Source of the DNA: an uncultured Phascolarctobacterium sp.
GTDB taxonomy: Bacteria; Bacillota; Negativicutes; Acidaminococcales; Acidaminococcaceae
Reading direction: 5' to 3'
DNA: 64,000 bases
Assembly: GCA_949285135.1 (NCBI GenBank)
Contig: CASDXO010000008.1
Coordinates: 226,470-290,469 of the forward strand
The notes below the pieces were generated by a model that saw only the letters and a program-made list of their open reading frames with translations, made no database searches and was not told the origin of the DNA. The position numbers and the translations under genes were made by a program. Shown here one piece after another: positions 8,498 through 18,452 of the stretch. Position 1 is the stretch's first letter. Each line of letters begins with the position of its first letter.

Positions 8498-10024
8498 TTA
8501 TTTTATTTCTTCAAACATTTCACTGCCCATCTTGCAGATTGGACATTTATACCCTTCGGGCAAACTGTCGCCTTCATAAATATAACCGCAAACTTTGCAG
8601 CGATATTTTTTGGTTGCTGCAACTTTTTCTTCTGCAACAGGAGCGATATAATGGCCACCAAGATCGCTGCTTCTGTCCTGATACATGGTATGCAGCATTT
8701 CTTCTGCTAATTCACTGAGCGGCTCACCATAAAATTCTTCATATACCTTCTGTATCTGAGGATTAAGATGACTGCTTCGTACGGCTACGCTGCTGTCTCT
8801 TTGATACAGACCCTGAATACGTTTCTCTCTTAACGCATCTCCCTTGTATTCTCTGTCTTTAGGCTGACCACCACCACCGATGCAGCCGCCAGGACAGGTC
8901 ATAACTTCTACAAAGTCATACTTCGCTTCACCGCTTTTTATCTTTTCAACCAGCTTGCGGGCATTGGCCGTGCCATAAACCACAGCAACTTTTAAAGTTG
9001 TACCGTCAATAGTAAGCTCAGCGTTGCGGATTCCCTGCATGCCACGGACAGCTTCAAGCTGCAGCAAATCAGCAGGAACATCTTCTTTGGTAATAAATGC
9101 ATAAGCACTGCGTACAGCTGCTTCCATAACACCGCCAGTGTTGCCAAAAATAATACCTGCGCCACTGCCCAATCCCATAAAGTCATCAAAGGCAGCATCT
9201 TCCAGCGCAGCAAAATCAATTTTTTCGTCTTTCGCCAGCATAGCAAGTTCACGGGTAGTAATAACAAAATCCATATCACGCATAGTTTCATCGCCATGAT
9301 ATTTGCCGGCAGCGCACATTTCATCTCTGCGAATTTCAAATTTTTTCGCTGTACATGGTGTAAGTGCTACATTAACAATTTTTTTCGGGTCAAGTCCCAT
9401 TTTTTTCGCAAAATAAGTCTTAATTGTCGGCCCCTGCATACCTATAGGGCTCTTGGCTGTTGACAGATGCCCCAGCATGTCGGGATAATATGTCTCCATA
9501 AATTTTACCCATGCAGGGCAGCAGCTGGTAAACTGCGGCAGCTTTTTATCTTCATGCTGCAGACGTTCTACCAATTCACTTGCTTCTTCCATAATAGTCA
9601 GGTCGGCAGCAAAGTTGGTATCAAGCACATAATCAACGCCCAGCATTTTCAGCAAGGCTACCATCTTACCCTCTACAAAACTGCCGTCAGTCATGCCGAA
9701 TTCTTCGCCCAATGCAACGCGCACTGACGGAGAAGTGCTGACAATGACAATTTTATCAGGGTCACGCAAAGCTTCTGCTACCTGATAAATTTCAAATTTC
9801 TCTGTAATAGAATCAACCGGGCAAACATTAGCACACTGACCGCAGTTAATGCAGACAGGAACATCATTAGTAAACTGCAGATCGTAAGTACCACATACCC
9901 CTATTTCATTAGTACAAACAGTTTTGCAGGCACCACATTTGATGCACTTAAATTCCAACCTCTGCACAGACGGATTATCCGGTTCAATGGCTACACGGAT
10001 ATCAGTAAATTGATGCTTGGACAT
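8498..10024 (-). CDS. FeFe hydrogenase with N-terminal ferredoxin and C-terminal rubredoxin domains
   Basis: 508 aa. Reversible proton reduction or H2 oxidation with ferredoxin-type electron transfer is expected. Domains in order: two [4Fe-4S] binding motifs (CIKCGACKTVC and CINCGQCANVCPV), the H-cluster domain with L1 TSCCPAW, L2 TPCTAKKFE and L3 CPGGCIGGGGQP, the small-subunit-like region (SSHLNPQIQKVYEEF), and a C-terminal rubredoxin module (YRCKVCGYIYEG...CPICK). L2 begins with Thr where clostridial enzyme CpI has Met. The rubredoxin fusion suggests electrons may go to peroxide- or oxygen-reducing proteins. The ATG at 10024 is chosen because GGAGGG lies 6 bases upstream. It is monocistronic, with its own promoter and terminator. 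Confidence 0.93.
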   Translation of the reverse strand: MSKHQFTDIRVAIEPDNPSVQRLEFKCIKCGACKTVCTNEIGVCGTYDLQFTNDVPVCINCGQCANVCPVDSITEKFEIYQVAEALRDPDKIVIVSTSPSVRVALGEEFGMTDGSFVEGKMVALLKMLGVDYVLDTNFAADLTIMEEASELVERLQHEDKKLPQFTSCCPAWVKFMETYYPDMLGHLSTAKSPIGMQGPTIKTYFAKKMGLDPKKIVNVALTPCTAKKFEIRRDEMCAAGKYHGDETMRDMDFVITTRELAMLAKDEKIDFAALEDAAFDDFMGLGSGAGIIFGNTGGVMEAAVRSAYAFITKEDVPADLLQLEAVRGMQGIRNAELTIDGTTLKVAVVYGTANARKLVEKIKSGEAKYDFVEVMTCPGGCIGGGGQPKDREYKGDALREKRIQGLYQRDSSVAVRSSHLNPQIQKVYEEFYGEPLSELAEEMLHTMYQDRSSDLGGHYIAPVAEEKVAATKKYRCKVCGYIYEGDSLPEGYKCPICKMGSEMFEEIK

Positions 10025-10060
10025 AAATATCCCTCCTGTATTATATACCTTGACAACCAT

Positions 10061-10089
10061 ATTATAGGCTATTTATCAAAAGAGTGCAA
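10061..10089 (-). promoter_or_regulatory. Promoter of the FeFe hydrogenase gene
   Basis: TTGCAC (10089-10084) and TATAAT (10066-10061) on the minus strand, with 17-base spacing, about 36 bases before the ATG. Confidence 0.75.
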
Positions 10090-10135
10090 CAAAAAACCGT
10101 TTTCCGTTAAAAGTTTATTTTATTTCTGTTTAATT

Positions 10136-10167
10136 AAAAACACCGAGATAAAAATCTCGGTGTTTTT
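10136..10167 (-). terminator. Terminator after polC
   Basis: A 9-bp perfect stem (CACCGAGAT, 10141-10149 and 10154-10162) flanked by A and T runs on both sides, so it can act in both directions. It sits immediately after the polC stop and ends the long pyrH-to-polC gene run. Confidence 0.85.
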
Positions 10168-10169
10168 TA

Positions 10170-13100
10170 TCAGCCAAACAAATCTATCTGATTGGTTTCC
10201 GGCAATCCGTTTAAAGCTCCCATTTCAGCAAGACGTTCAATTACTGTCTTGCTTATCTGGGCTCTTATGCGTAAATCCTCCTGAGAAATAAAGGGATTAT
10301 TTCTGTCACGAACTTTGGCAATGCTTAGCGCAGCACTGGCACCAACACCACTCAGCGCAGCCAATGGCGGTCGGATGCCTTTTTCCGTTACAGTAAACTT
10401 AATCGGATCAGATGCATAGATATCAATATTGTCAAATTCCAGTCCACGTTCCAGCATTTCATTGGCCAGTTCCAGATAGGTAGCCGCAACTTTATCCTGG
10501 GTAGTCGCCTGATTGCCCTGATGATAGACGTTCTTCAAAAAATCTTTGATAAAAGCCTTGCCTTTGACGATATAGGCTGTATCAAATTCCGGTGCACGTA
10601 CTGTAAAATAAGCGGCATAAAACTCACGCGGATAATGCACCTTACAGTAAGCAATGCGATAGGCCATTAGTACATAAGCAACAGCATGGGCTTTAGGGAA
10701 CAGATACTGCACTTTTTCACAGGATTTTATATACCACTCCGGCACGCCTGCACCTTTCATGGCCTCCAGCATAGCAGGCTCCAAACCTTTTTTGGCAGCC
10801 TTGCCTTTACGCACGTGCTCCATGATTTTAAACGCCATACTTGGCTCTACGCCTTTGGCAATAAGACTGGTCATTACGTCGTCACGTGTGGAAATAGTTT
10901 CCTCTACCGGCTTTCCTTCTTTAAGCAAATCCTGCGCATTATTCAGCCATACATCCGTCCCATGAGAATAACCTGATACGCGTACTACATCACTGAAATT
11001 TTTCGGCTGTACATCGTTAATCATAGTGCGAACAAAGTTAGTACCGCACTCCGGTATACCGAAAGTGCCTACATCACTGAAAATCTGCTCCGGCGTTACA
11101 CCTAATGACGAAGTATTCTGGAACAGACGCATGGTTGCCTCATCTCCTACAGGAATTTCCTTTGGAGGAATAGCAGTCAGTTCTTCCAGCATCTTGATGA
11201 CAGTAGGATCATCGTGCCCCAGTATATCAAGCTTAACTAGACGGTCATTAATGCTGTGATAATCAAAGTGTGTAGTTATCGTAGATGAATCCTTTTCATC
11301 GGCAGGCCTGTTCATAGGTGAAATATAATGGATGTCCATATTACGCGGCACTACCATAATGCCGCCCGGATGCTGCCCCGTTGTACGTTTAATACCGGCA
11401 AACCCCTCTACCAGCGAAGCAATATAGGCCGGATGCACATGCTTATTCTTGCTTTCATAAAACTTGCGTACGTATCCCTGTGCCGTCTTAATTGCTATGG
11501 TAGAAATAGTACCGGCACGACATACATTATCTCTGCCAAACAGCTCTTCCGTATATTTATGGGCAGTAGGCTGATAATCGCCTGAGAAGTTAAGGTCTAT
11601 ATCAGGAACTTTGTCCCCATGAAAACCCATAAATACGGCAAATGGTATATCATGTCCGTCTCGCAGCATGGGTGTACCGCACTCTGGACATTTTTTCTCC
11701 GGCAAATCAAAGCCTGAGGCATATTCTTCATTAAGAAAGAACTCGCTGTGCCGGCATTTAGGACACCTGTAGTGAGGCTTCAGCGGATTAACCTCAGTAA
11801 TATCGATCATCGTTGCTACAAAAGACGAACCGACACTGCCTCTGGAACCTACCAGATAACCATCATCAAGCGATTTTTTTACCAGCTTATGAGCAATATA
11901 ATACAGCACAGAGAAGCCATGATTAATGATAGAGTCAAGCTCCATTTTTAATCTGTCGGCTACAATATCCGGCAAGTTGTCACCATACCACTCATGGGCT
12001 CGCTGATAGGACATTTCTTTAATCGCCTTTTCAGCACCGGGAATAAATGGCGAATAAAGCTGATCTCTGTCCGGCACCGGCTTGATTTTTTCAATCATAT
12101 CGGCGATTTTGTTAGTATTGGTGACGCATACTTCATAGGCAATGTCTTTGCCTAAATACGCAAATTCAGCCAGCATTTCTTCTGTGGTGCGATAATAGAG
12201 CGGCGGCTGTTCTTCTGCATCCTTGTAGTTCTGTCCAGCCTGTAAAATGGCACGCAGCGTCGCATCTTCCGGATTTAAAAAATGCACGTCACAGGTAGCA
12301 ACAGTCAGCTTGCCCATCTTCTTGCCCAGTTCATAGATACGCTTATTATAATTTTCAATATCTTTCACCGTACAGCGGTTTTCACGCACCAGGAACATAT
12401 TATTGCCGGTAGGCTGAATTTCCAGATAATCATAAAATGCAGCTATCTCTTCCAGCTCTTCGTCAGAAGCGCCGCTGAGCAGCGCGCGGTACAATTCACC
12501 TGCTTCACAGGCAGAGCCCAGAAGCAGTCCTTCGCGATGTTCTTCAATAATCTGCCTTGGCAAAAGCGGTCTTTTATGCAGATAACGCAGATGACTGATA
12601 GTAACCAGCTTGTACAGATTACGCAGGCCGGTTTCGTTTTTCGCCAGAATAATAATATGGTAACTGGGAATCTTGGGCACACGGCTTTTTTTAATCGTGT
12701 CCGTAGGCTCGCGGTCAAGATCGCCAGCTTTAAGCTTATGGTCACCAATAAGATAGCCTTCCATACCAAAGATCAGTTTTAAGTCGCTGCCTTCTGCAGC
12801 ATCAAAACAGAACGGAAAAGCCTGCACTACGCCATGGTCAGTGATGGCCAGCGCTTTATGTCCCCATTTGACAGCCTTATGCACCAAGTCTTCCATAGGT
12901 GTAAGCCCATCCATCTTACTCATCTTGGTATGGCAATGCAGTTCGACACGTTTGATTTCCGCATTATCCATGCGCTCTTCTATGTCTACCTTCATGATTC
13001 CTGTCGGCGTCATAACCATCTCATCAAACATGAATCTGTCCGGTGCTACATTACCCATAATCCGCAGCCTCATACCGGGTTTCAATAAATTTTTAAACTG

Positions 13101-13859
13101 GTTACACTCAGCTCTTGCGTCACTGCCCTCATCTCTGCCGCCAAAAAACATTTTGACATAGATACCGTTTGTATCATCGCTAACATTAAAAGTCAGTGAA
13201 ATTTTACCAGTTCTGAACTCTTTTTCCACAAAAGATGTCAGTTTACCATCCTTGTCTATACTCTTGACAAAAGTTCCTTCAATAACAACTCTGTTTTCTT
13301 CCTCAAAAACAGTTTCCAGCTTTCTGACTTTGCCTTTAAAGTTTTTGCCCCATAAAAGCCCGTTGTCCTTTTTTGTTCCGTACAGCTGATTATATGCCTG
13401 TTCATAGGCAGCATCATATTCTTCCTGTCTGTCACAGGACGGTATTGGCTCTTTAGGCTCAGCTTCACCAATTTCTATTTCAGGCGGCTCCTCCGACAGC
13501 GGAATATCATCCGGATAAGGAACCCCGCCACAGTCAGTAATTTCTACCTCCTGCTCCTGCACGGCTGCAATTTCAGCCGCAGGCATTGTGCAGCTGCTAC
13601 CGTCACCATCGCAGATAAAATCAACTTTATCCAAAGAAAAAGCAACCGCCAGTTTTGCGGCAGCTGCTTGCATAACATCCGGCCTGATATGAGCTGCACA
13701 TTCAAAATGCAGTTCCCACAGCCTTGAACTTTCATCAATACAAATTTTACTGATATGCATTAACTGTAACTGCATTAATTCAGTTGGCGATAAAGACTGA
13801 GAAGACAAAAAAGCCAACAAGCGATCCCTGTCAGGTATAATGCAATATTTTGTCTGCAT
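10170..13859 (-). CDS. polC: DNA polymerase III PolC-type alpha subunit lacking the internal exonuclease domain
   Basis: Replicative polymerase of low-GC Gram-positives. Domains in order: N-terminal region, OB fold, uninterrupted PHP domain (from VELHCHTKMSKMDG near residue 306 through ITDHG, CEAGEL and CDVHFL), zinc finger (CPKC...CPEC), the polymerase core with PDIDLNFSGDYQ, and helix-hairpin-helix. At 1229 aa it is about 200 residues shorter than typical PolC (about 1440). The DnaQ-like 3'-5' exonuclease normally inserted in the PHP domain is absent: GMEGYLIGDHKL runs on to SYHIIILAKNETGLRNLYK with only a short linker, and no DxExTG motif is found. The ATG at 13859 has AAAGGA 6 bases upstream and is preferred to a GTG 15 bases earlier. 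Confidence 0.95.
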   Translation of the reverse strand: MQTKYCIIPDRDRLLAFLSSQSLSPTELMQLQLMHISKICIDESSRLWELHFECAAHIRPDVMQAAAAKLAVAFSLDKVDFICDGDGSSCTMPAAEIAAVQEQEVEITDCGGVPYPDDIPLSEEPPEIEIGEAEPKEPIPSCDRQEEYDAAYEQAYNQLYGTKKDNGLLWGKNFKGKVRKLETVFEEENRVVIEGTFVKSIDKDGKLTSFVEKEFRTGKISLTFNVSDDTNGIYVKMFFGGRDEGSDARAECNQFKNLLKPGMRLRIMGNVAPDRFMFDEMVMTPTGIMKVDIEERMDNAEIKRVELHCHTKMSKMDGLTPMEDLVHKAVKWGHKALAITDHGVVQAFPFCFDAAEGSDLKLIFGMEGYLIGDHKLKAGDLDREPTDTIKKSRVPKIPSYHIIILAKNETGLRNLYKLVTISHLRYLHKRPLLPRQIIEEHREGLLLGSACEAGELYRALLSGASDEELEEIAAFYDYLEIQPTGNNMFLVRENRCTVKDIENYNKRIYELGKKMGKLTVATCDVHFLNPEDATLRAILQAGQNYKDAEEQPPLYYRTTEEMLAEFAYLGKDIAYEVCVTNTNKIADMIEKIKPVPDRDQLYSPFIPGAEKAIKEMSYQRAHEWYGDNLPDIVADRLKMELDSIINHGFSVLYYIAHKLVKKSLDDGYLVGSRGSVGSSFVATMIDITEVNPLKPHYRCPKCRHSEFFLNEEYASGFDLPEKKCPECGTPMLRDGHDIPFAVFMGFHGDKVPDIDLNFSGDYQPTAHKYTEELFGRDNVCRAGTISTIAIKTAQGYVRKFYESKNKHVHPAYIASLVEGFAGIKRTTGQHPGGIMVVPRNMDIHYISPMNRPADEKDSSTITTHFDYHSINDRLVKLDILGHDDPTVIKMLEELTAIPPKEIPVGDEATMRLFQNTSSLGVTPEQIFSDVGTFGIPECGTNFVRTMINDVQPKNFSDVVRVSGYSHGTDVWLNNAQDLLKEGKPVEETISTRDDVMTSLIAKGVEPSMAFKIMEHVRKGKAAKKGLEPAMLEAMKGAGVPEWYIKSCEKVQYLFPKAHAVAYVLMAYRIAYCKVHYPREFYAAYFTVRAPEFDTAYIVKGKAFIKDFLKNVYHQGNQATTQDKVAATYLELANEMLERGLEFDNIDIYASDPIKFTVTEKGIRPPLAALSGVGASAALSIAKVRDRNNPFISQEDLRIRAQISKTVIERLAEMGALNGLPETNQIDLFG

Positions 13860-13891
13860 AAAAAATCCTTTCACATATCAATAAACGTAAT

Positions 13892-14590
13892 CTAATTATC
13901 TAAAGAAACTACTCCCTGGATGCACTGCAAACCACGGATGATTTCCATGATATCAATACCTTTTTCAACTTTCAGGTACAGCTCTAAAACAAGTTTATTT
14001 TCTTTATTATTATTTTTTACGTTCAAAGTTTTAACCTTGATGCCCTTATCAGCCAGATATCCTGTAACATCGGTAATGGCACCCGGTCTGTTATTAATGG
14101 TAACACGGATAAAACGGCGCTCACTGCGGCTGCTGCCGGCAAAATGTTTTTCCCAGCTGTGAAAAGTCACCAGCGTAATCATGGTTATAGCCGTAGCCAC
14201 TGTACCTATCAGGTACATACCACTACCAACAGCAAGCCCTATTGCGGATACAATCCATAAACTTGCAGCAGTTGTCAGTCCTCGAATAGTAAGACCTTCA
14301 TGCAGGATAGTACCGGCACCTAAAAAACCTATACCGCTGACAACCTGGGCAGCGATACGCGCCGAATCTCTTCTCGTTTCAAAACTGGCAGTCTGAATAT
14401 CGTCAAAACCATAAATAGATACCAGCATGAAAAGCGTCGAGCCGACACAGACGAGTATATGTGTTCTGAAGCCTGCGGGCCTGTCGCCACTGCCTCTTTC
14501 AATACCAACAATGCCGCCCAGCACTGCTGCCACAAGAAGCCGCAGCGCCATTGTCATTTCTACTGATGATACCCACGGTATTTCAAACAT
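13892..14590 (-). CDS. mgtC: MgtC/SapB family membrane protein
   Basis: 232 aa. Five or so N-terminal membrane segments are followed by a soluble ACT-like C-terminal domain (RRFIRVTINNRPGAITDVTGYL). Family motifs are LLVAAVLGGIVGIERG and RTHILVCVGSTLFML, and GFLGAGTI is the MgtC hallmark. Related proteins modulate F-type ATPase activity and magnesium or acid adaptation; the exact role here is unknown. It lies between proS and polC, 24 bp after proS, in the same orientation. Confidence 0.9.
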   Translation of the reverse strand: MFEIPWVSSVEMTMALRLLVAAVLGGIVGIERGSGDRPAGFRTHILVCVGSTLFMLVSIYGFDDIQTASFETRRDSARIAAQVVSGIGFLGAGTILHEGLTIRGLTTAASLWIVSAIGLAVGSGMYLIGTVATAITMITLVTFHSWEKHFAGSSRSERRFIRVTINNRPGAITDVTGYLADKGIKVKTLNVKNNNKENKLVLELYLKVEKGIDIMEIIRGLQCIQGVVSLDN

Positions 14591-14614
14591 CGGACCACCC
14601 CATTAATATATATT

Positions 14615-16324
14615 TTACAGCTTGTCCAGCATCTCTCTGACAGCCGCTATATAATCTCCGTCCAGAGGCAGCATCTGTACTTCACCGGTTCTGCGTACCT
14701 TGATTTCCATCTTACCTTCTGCCAGAGTCTTCGGGCCAACAACAATACGTAAAGGATACCCAATTAAATCAGCATCCTTAAATTTAACACCGGGACGCTC
14801 GTTGCGGTCATCAATTACTGTTTCAATGCCAGCTTTTTGCAGCTGTGCATAAATTTCTTCTGCTTTTTGAGTAGAAGCTTCATCTTTCGTATTAACAGGT
14901 ACAACCAGCACTTCATACGGAGCAATAGCCGCAGGCCAGATCATACCGTCCTTATCATTGTTCTGCTCAATGGCAGCAGCCATGGTACGGCTTACACCGA
15001 CACCGTAACAGCCCATAACCATAGGCTTTTCCTTACCGTTTTCATCAAGGAAGGTAGCATGCATTGCTTCACTGTATTTAGTGTATAATTTGAAAACCTG
15101 CCCTACCTCGATGCCGCGTGCTTTGCTTACCTTACCACCACAATGCGGACAAGGGTCGCCTTCCTGAATCAGGCGGATATCAGCTACATAAGTAGGAGTG
15201 AAATCTCTGCCCGGATTTACATTCAGCAGATGATAGCCTTCTTTATTGGCGCCGCAGCAAATATTGTGCATTTTCATAACGGTACTGTCAACAACAACGA
15301 TAGTTTTTTCTGGATCAATACCAACAGGGCCCATATAACCGCCTACGGTACCGGCTTCTGCCAGCATGCTTTCCTCTGCCATTTCTACTTCATTAACACC
15401 GACAGTATTAATAACTTTTACCTCGTTAACTTCGTGGTCACCGCGAACAAAGCACAGAATCAGGCCTTTTTCACTGCTAAATGCTACTGCCTTAACAGAT
15501 TTATCTACCGGCAGCTGCAGATATGCGCATACATCGGCAATAGTCTTGCAGTCCGGAGTCTTAACCTCCTCAACAGCTTTTGCTTCTTCTGCCGGAGCTT
15601 CAATTACATGCAGCTCAGCTTTTTCAACATTAGCTGCATAATTACATTCGTTGCAGTATACAATCTCCGCCTCACCGCTGTCAGCAATTACCATAAACTC
15701 ATGGCTGCCGCTGCCGCCGATGGCACCGCTGTCAGCTTCAACAGGACGGAAGGTAAGTCCGCAGCGATTAAAGATACGGGTATATGCATCATACATCAGC
15801 TTATAGGAAGCATCAAGACCGGCTTCATCGCGGTCAAAGGAATAAGCGTCTTTCATAATAAACTCACGCCCGCGCATCAGACCAAAACGGGGACGACGTT
15901 CATCACGGAATTTATTCTGAATCTGATAAACATTAAGCGGCAGCTGACGATAAGAACGCACATCGCCGCGAATCAGACTGGTAACCATTTCTTCGTGAGT
16001 AGGGCCGAGGCAGAATTCTCTGTTATGACGGTCTTTTAAGCGGAACATTTCTTCACCGTATACGCCCCAGCGTCCGCTCTCCTGCCAAATTTCTGCCGGC
16101 TGGACGATAGGCATCAGCAGTTCCTGTGCACCGCTGGCATCCATCTCTTCACGAACAATATTTTCAATCTTCTTCAGTACACGCCATGCCAGAGGCAGAT
16201 AATTATACATGCCTCCTGCTGATTTACGCAGAAAACCAGCTCTGAGCATCAGCTGATGGCTGATAACCTCAGCTTCCGCCGGTACTTCACGCAATGTGGG
16301 CGCAAACATTTTAGAAACTCTCAT
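14615..16324 (-). CDS. proS: Prolyl-tRNA synthetase (bacterial type, with editing domain)
   Basis: 569 aa, class II synthetase that charges tRNA-Pro. Motifs: [21 protein letters not shown] (motif 2 region), a YbaK-like editing insertion at roughly residues 225-390, and a C-terminal anticodon-binding domain ([11 protein letters not shown]...[19 protein letters not shown]). The start overlaps the ispG stop (ATGA), so the two are coupled. No anomalies. Confidence 0.97.
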   Translation of the reverse strand: MRVSKMFAPTLREVPAEAEVISHQLMLRAGFLRKSAGGMYNYLPLAWRVLKKIENIVREEMDASGAQELLMPIVQPAEIWQESGRWGVYGEEMFRLKDRHNREFCLGPTHEEMVTSLIRGDVRSYRQLPLNVYQIQNKFRDERRPRFGLMRGREFIMKDAYSFDRDEAGLDASYKLMYDAYTRIFNRCGLTFRPVEADSGAIGGSGSHEFMVIADSGEAEIVYCNECNYAANVEKAELHVIEAPAEEAKAVEEVKTPDCKTIADVCAYLQLPVDKSVKAVAFSSEKGLILCFVRGDHEVNEVKVINTVGVNEVEMAEESMLAEAGTVGGYMGPVGIDPEKTIVVVDSTVMKMHNICCGANKEGYHLLNVNPGRDFTPTYVADIRLIQEGDPCPHCGGKVSKARGIEVGQVFKLYTKYSEAMHATFLDENGKEKPMVMGCYGVGVSRTMAAAIEQNNDKDGMIWPAAIAPYEVLVVPVNTKDEASTQKAEEIYAQLQKAGIETVIDDRNERPGVKFKDADLIGYPLRIVVGPKTLAEGKMEIKVRRTGEVQMLPLDGDYIAAVREMLDKL

Positions 16325-17397
16325 TTATTCTTTTCCTTCCTCTCAAGCAATATTTTATCAATTTCATTAAACAGCTCATCAATAATGCATTCTTCGGGAA
16401 CCTTTTTCAGAATAACACCTTTTCTGAAAATAAGACCCTCGTTAATGCCGCCGGCAATACCCACGTCAGCTTCCCTTGCTTCACCGGGACCATTAACTAC
16501 GCAGCCCATAACAGCTACAGTAATCGGCTCGCTGATATTTGCCAGCCGGCGTTCTACCTCCAGAGCCAATTTTTCCAGGTTTATCTTGGTCCTGCCGCAG
16601 GTCGGGCAGGAAATCAGGGTAGGCCCGTATTCCCGCAGACCCAGCGCTTTCAAAATATCATAGGCTACTTTTACCTCACGTACCGGGTCGCCAGTAAGAG
16701 ATACACGGATTGTATCACCAATACCTTCTGCCAGCAAAGTACCAATACCGACAGCAGATTTAATAATGCCGCTGTTGACTGTACCGGCTTCAGTAATGCC
16801 CACATGCAGCGGATAATCGCACTGTGATGCCAGCAGTCGATAAGCTGCTATCGTCAGCGGAACATCATGGGCTTTCAGTGAAACCTTGATATTCCTGTAA
16901 TCCATATCCTCCAAAATATGAATATGCCTCCAGGCAGCTTCTACCAAAGCCTCCGCAGTAGGATGTCCGTATTTTTCCAGCAAATCTTTCGGCAATGAAC
17001 CTGCATTAACACCAATACGAATTGGAATATTCCTTTTTTTTGCCGCTTCGACTACAGCAGCAACACGGTCATTGCCACCTATATTACCTGGGTTAAGTCG
17101 GAGCCCGTCCACACCGGCATCAATAGCTGCAAGTGCAAGTTTATAATCAAAATGAATATCAGCGATTACCGGAATTGGGCTTTCGCTTACGATTCTTTTA
17201 ATGCCCTCTGCAGCAGCCATGTCTGGCACGGCACACCGAATAATTTCACAGCCTGCTGCAGCCAGTTCGCCTATTTGACGCAAGGTAGCTGCAGCATCAT
17301 CGGTGCGAGTATTGGTCATAGACTGAACCGATATGGGCGCATCGCTGCCTATCTTTACCTTTCCAACCTGTATCTGACGTGTTTTTCTGCGTTCCAC
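16321..17397 (-). CDS. ispG: IspG, 4-hydroxy-3-methylbut-2-enyl diphosphate synthase
   Basis: Penultimate MEP-pathway enzyme (MEcPP to HMBPP), an Fe-S protein. 358 aa. The N-terminus [20 protein letters not shown] and the C-terminal Fe-S half with [12 protein letters not shown] and [12 protein letters not shown] (the three cluster Cys and the Glu) are clear. The start is GTG at 17397 with GAGGTGG upstream; the nearby ATG is out of frame. It sits with rseP and dxr, a widespread gene order. Confidence 0.97.
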   Translation of the reverse strand: MERRKTRQIQVGKVKIGSDAPISVQSMTNTRTDDAAATLRQIGELAAAGCEIIRCAVPDMAAAEGIKRIVSESPIPVIADIHFDYKLALAAIDAGVDGLRLNPGNIGGNDRVAAVVEAAKKRNIPIRIGVNAGSLPKDLLEKYGHPTAEALVEAAWRHIHILEDMDYRNIKVSLKAHDVPLTIAAYRLLASQCDYPLHVGITEAGTVNSGIIKSAVGIGTLLAEGIGDTIRVSLTGDPVREVKVAYDILKALGLREYGPTLISCPTCGRTKINLEKLALEVERRLANISEPITVAVMGCVVNGPGEAREADVGIAGGINEGLIFRKGVILKKVPEECIIDELFNEIDKILLERKEKNK

Positions 17398-17412
17398 AGC
17401 ATTCCACCTCTT

Positions 17413-18429
17413 TTATCTCGTAATATCTTTAAATGTTGAAAACAGTGTTATTGCCAGAATCAAAGCAACACCAATAGTCTGAATGGTATTCATAGCCTTG
17501 CTGCCTAAAGGTTTGCCGCGTACACCTTCCAGCAGCAGCAGCACAAAATGTCCGCCGTCTAAAGCAGGCAGCGGCAGTAAGTTAATAACGCCCAGATTGA
17601 TGCTCAAAAAGGCCACAAAACTTATCAGCGGCAGCACGCCTTTTTCCGCTACCTCACCTGCCATCTGCGCTACACCGATAGGCCCCGCTACCTCTGCCGG
17701 AGCTTTGCCGGTAATTATCTTTTGCAGTCCGTCTACCATGGCAAAAATAATATATTTCGTATAGCCGAAGCCCATCTTTACAGAATCTAAGACACCCGGC
17801 TTTTCAGTAACAAACGCAGGTGAAATACCGATTAGAGGACGTCCCAGCTGTTCGTCAAATTCCGGGGTCATCACAAAAGTTTGTACCTGCCCGTTTCTTT
17901 CTGCCGTAACACTTACTTCCTCAGTACCATTTGCCTGCAATGAAGCAATAATATCGTTCCAGGCAGTTATCTGTTTATCATTAATGGCAATTATTTTATC
18001 GCCTACCTGCAGACCGGCTCTGTCCGCCGCCTTTTCGGCAACGACGGTTCCCAATACAGGTTCATCAACCGGCTTTTCAACGCCGTTAATCATAAAAATG
18101 CCGGAAAATAAAATCACAGGCAATAAAAAATTCATCAGTGAGCCTGCCAAAATAACCAGCATTCTTGCCGGAATGGATTTAGATTTGAAAGAATTCTCCT
18201 CTACAGGGTCATCCGGATCCATACCTGCAATTTTATTATAGCCACCCAAAGGAATGGCTCGTAAACTATATAAAGTTTCTCCGTCTTTTTGCTGATAAAT
18301 CTTTGGTCCGAAGCCAATAGCAAATTCATCTACACGCATACCGGTCAGCTTGGCAGTAATAAAATGACCGAATTCATGTACGGTTACCAAGACACCAAAC
18401 ACAAAGATTGCAGCTAAAATCGTTAACAA
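17413..18429 (-). CDS. rseP: RseP, site-2 intramembrane zinc metalloprotease
   Basis: 338 aa. The first membrane segment holds the HEFGH zinc motif (VTVHEFGHFITAKLTGMRV). A PDZ domain occupies about residues 120-205 (GLQVGDKIIAINDKQI) and the last membrane segments carry the conserved LPLPALDGGH, giving the third zinc ligand. By family it cleaves anti-sigma factors or signal-peptide remnants in the inner membrane. It starts with TTG at 18429 with AGGAGG at good spacing. It lies between dxr and ispG. Confidence 0.95.
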   Translation of the reverse strand: MLTILAAIFVFGVLVTVHEFGHFITAKLTGMRVDEFAIGFGPKIYQQKDGETLYSLRAIPLGGYNKIAGMDPDDPVEENSFKSKSIPARMLVILAGSLMNFLLPVILFSGIFMINGVEKPVDEPVLGTVVAEKAADRAGLQVGDKIIAINDKQITAWNDIIASLQANGTEEVSVTAERNGQVQTFVMTPEFDEQLGRPLIGISPAFVTEKPGVLDSVKMGFGYTKYIIFAMVDGLQKIITGKAPAEVAGPIGVAQMAGEVAEKGVLPLISFVAFLSINLGVINLLPLPALDGGHFVLLLLEGVRGKPLGSKAMNTIQTIGVALILAITLFSTFKDITR

Positions 18430-18452
18430 AATTCAGCCTCCTGTTATAAAAC

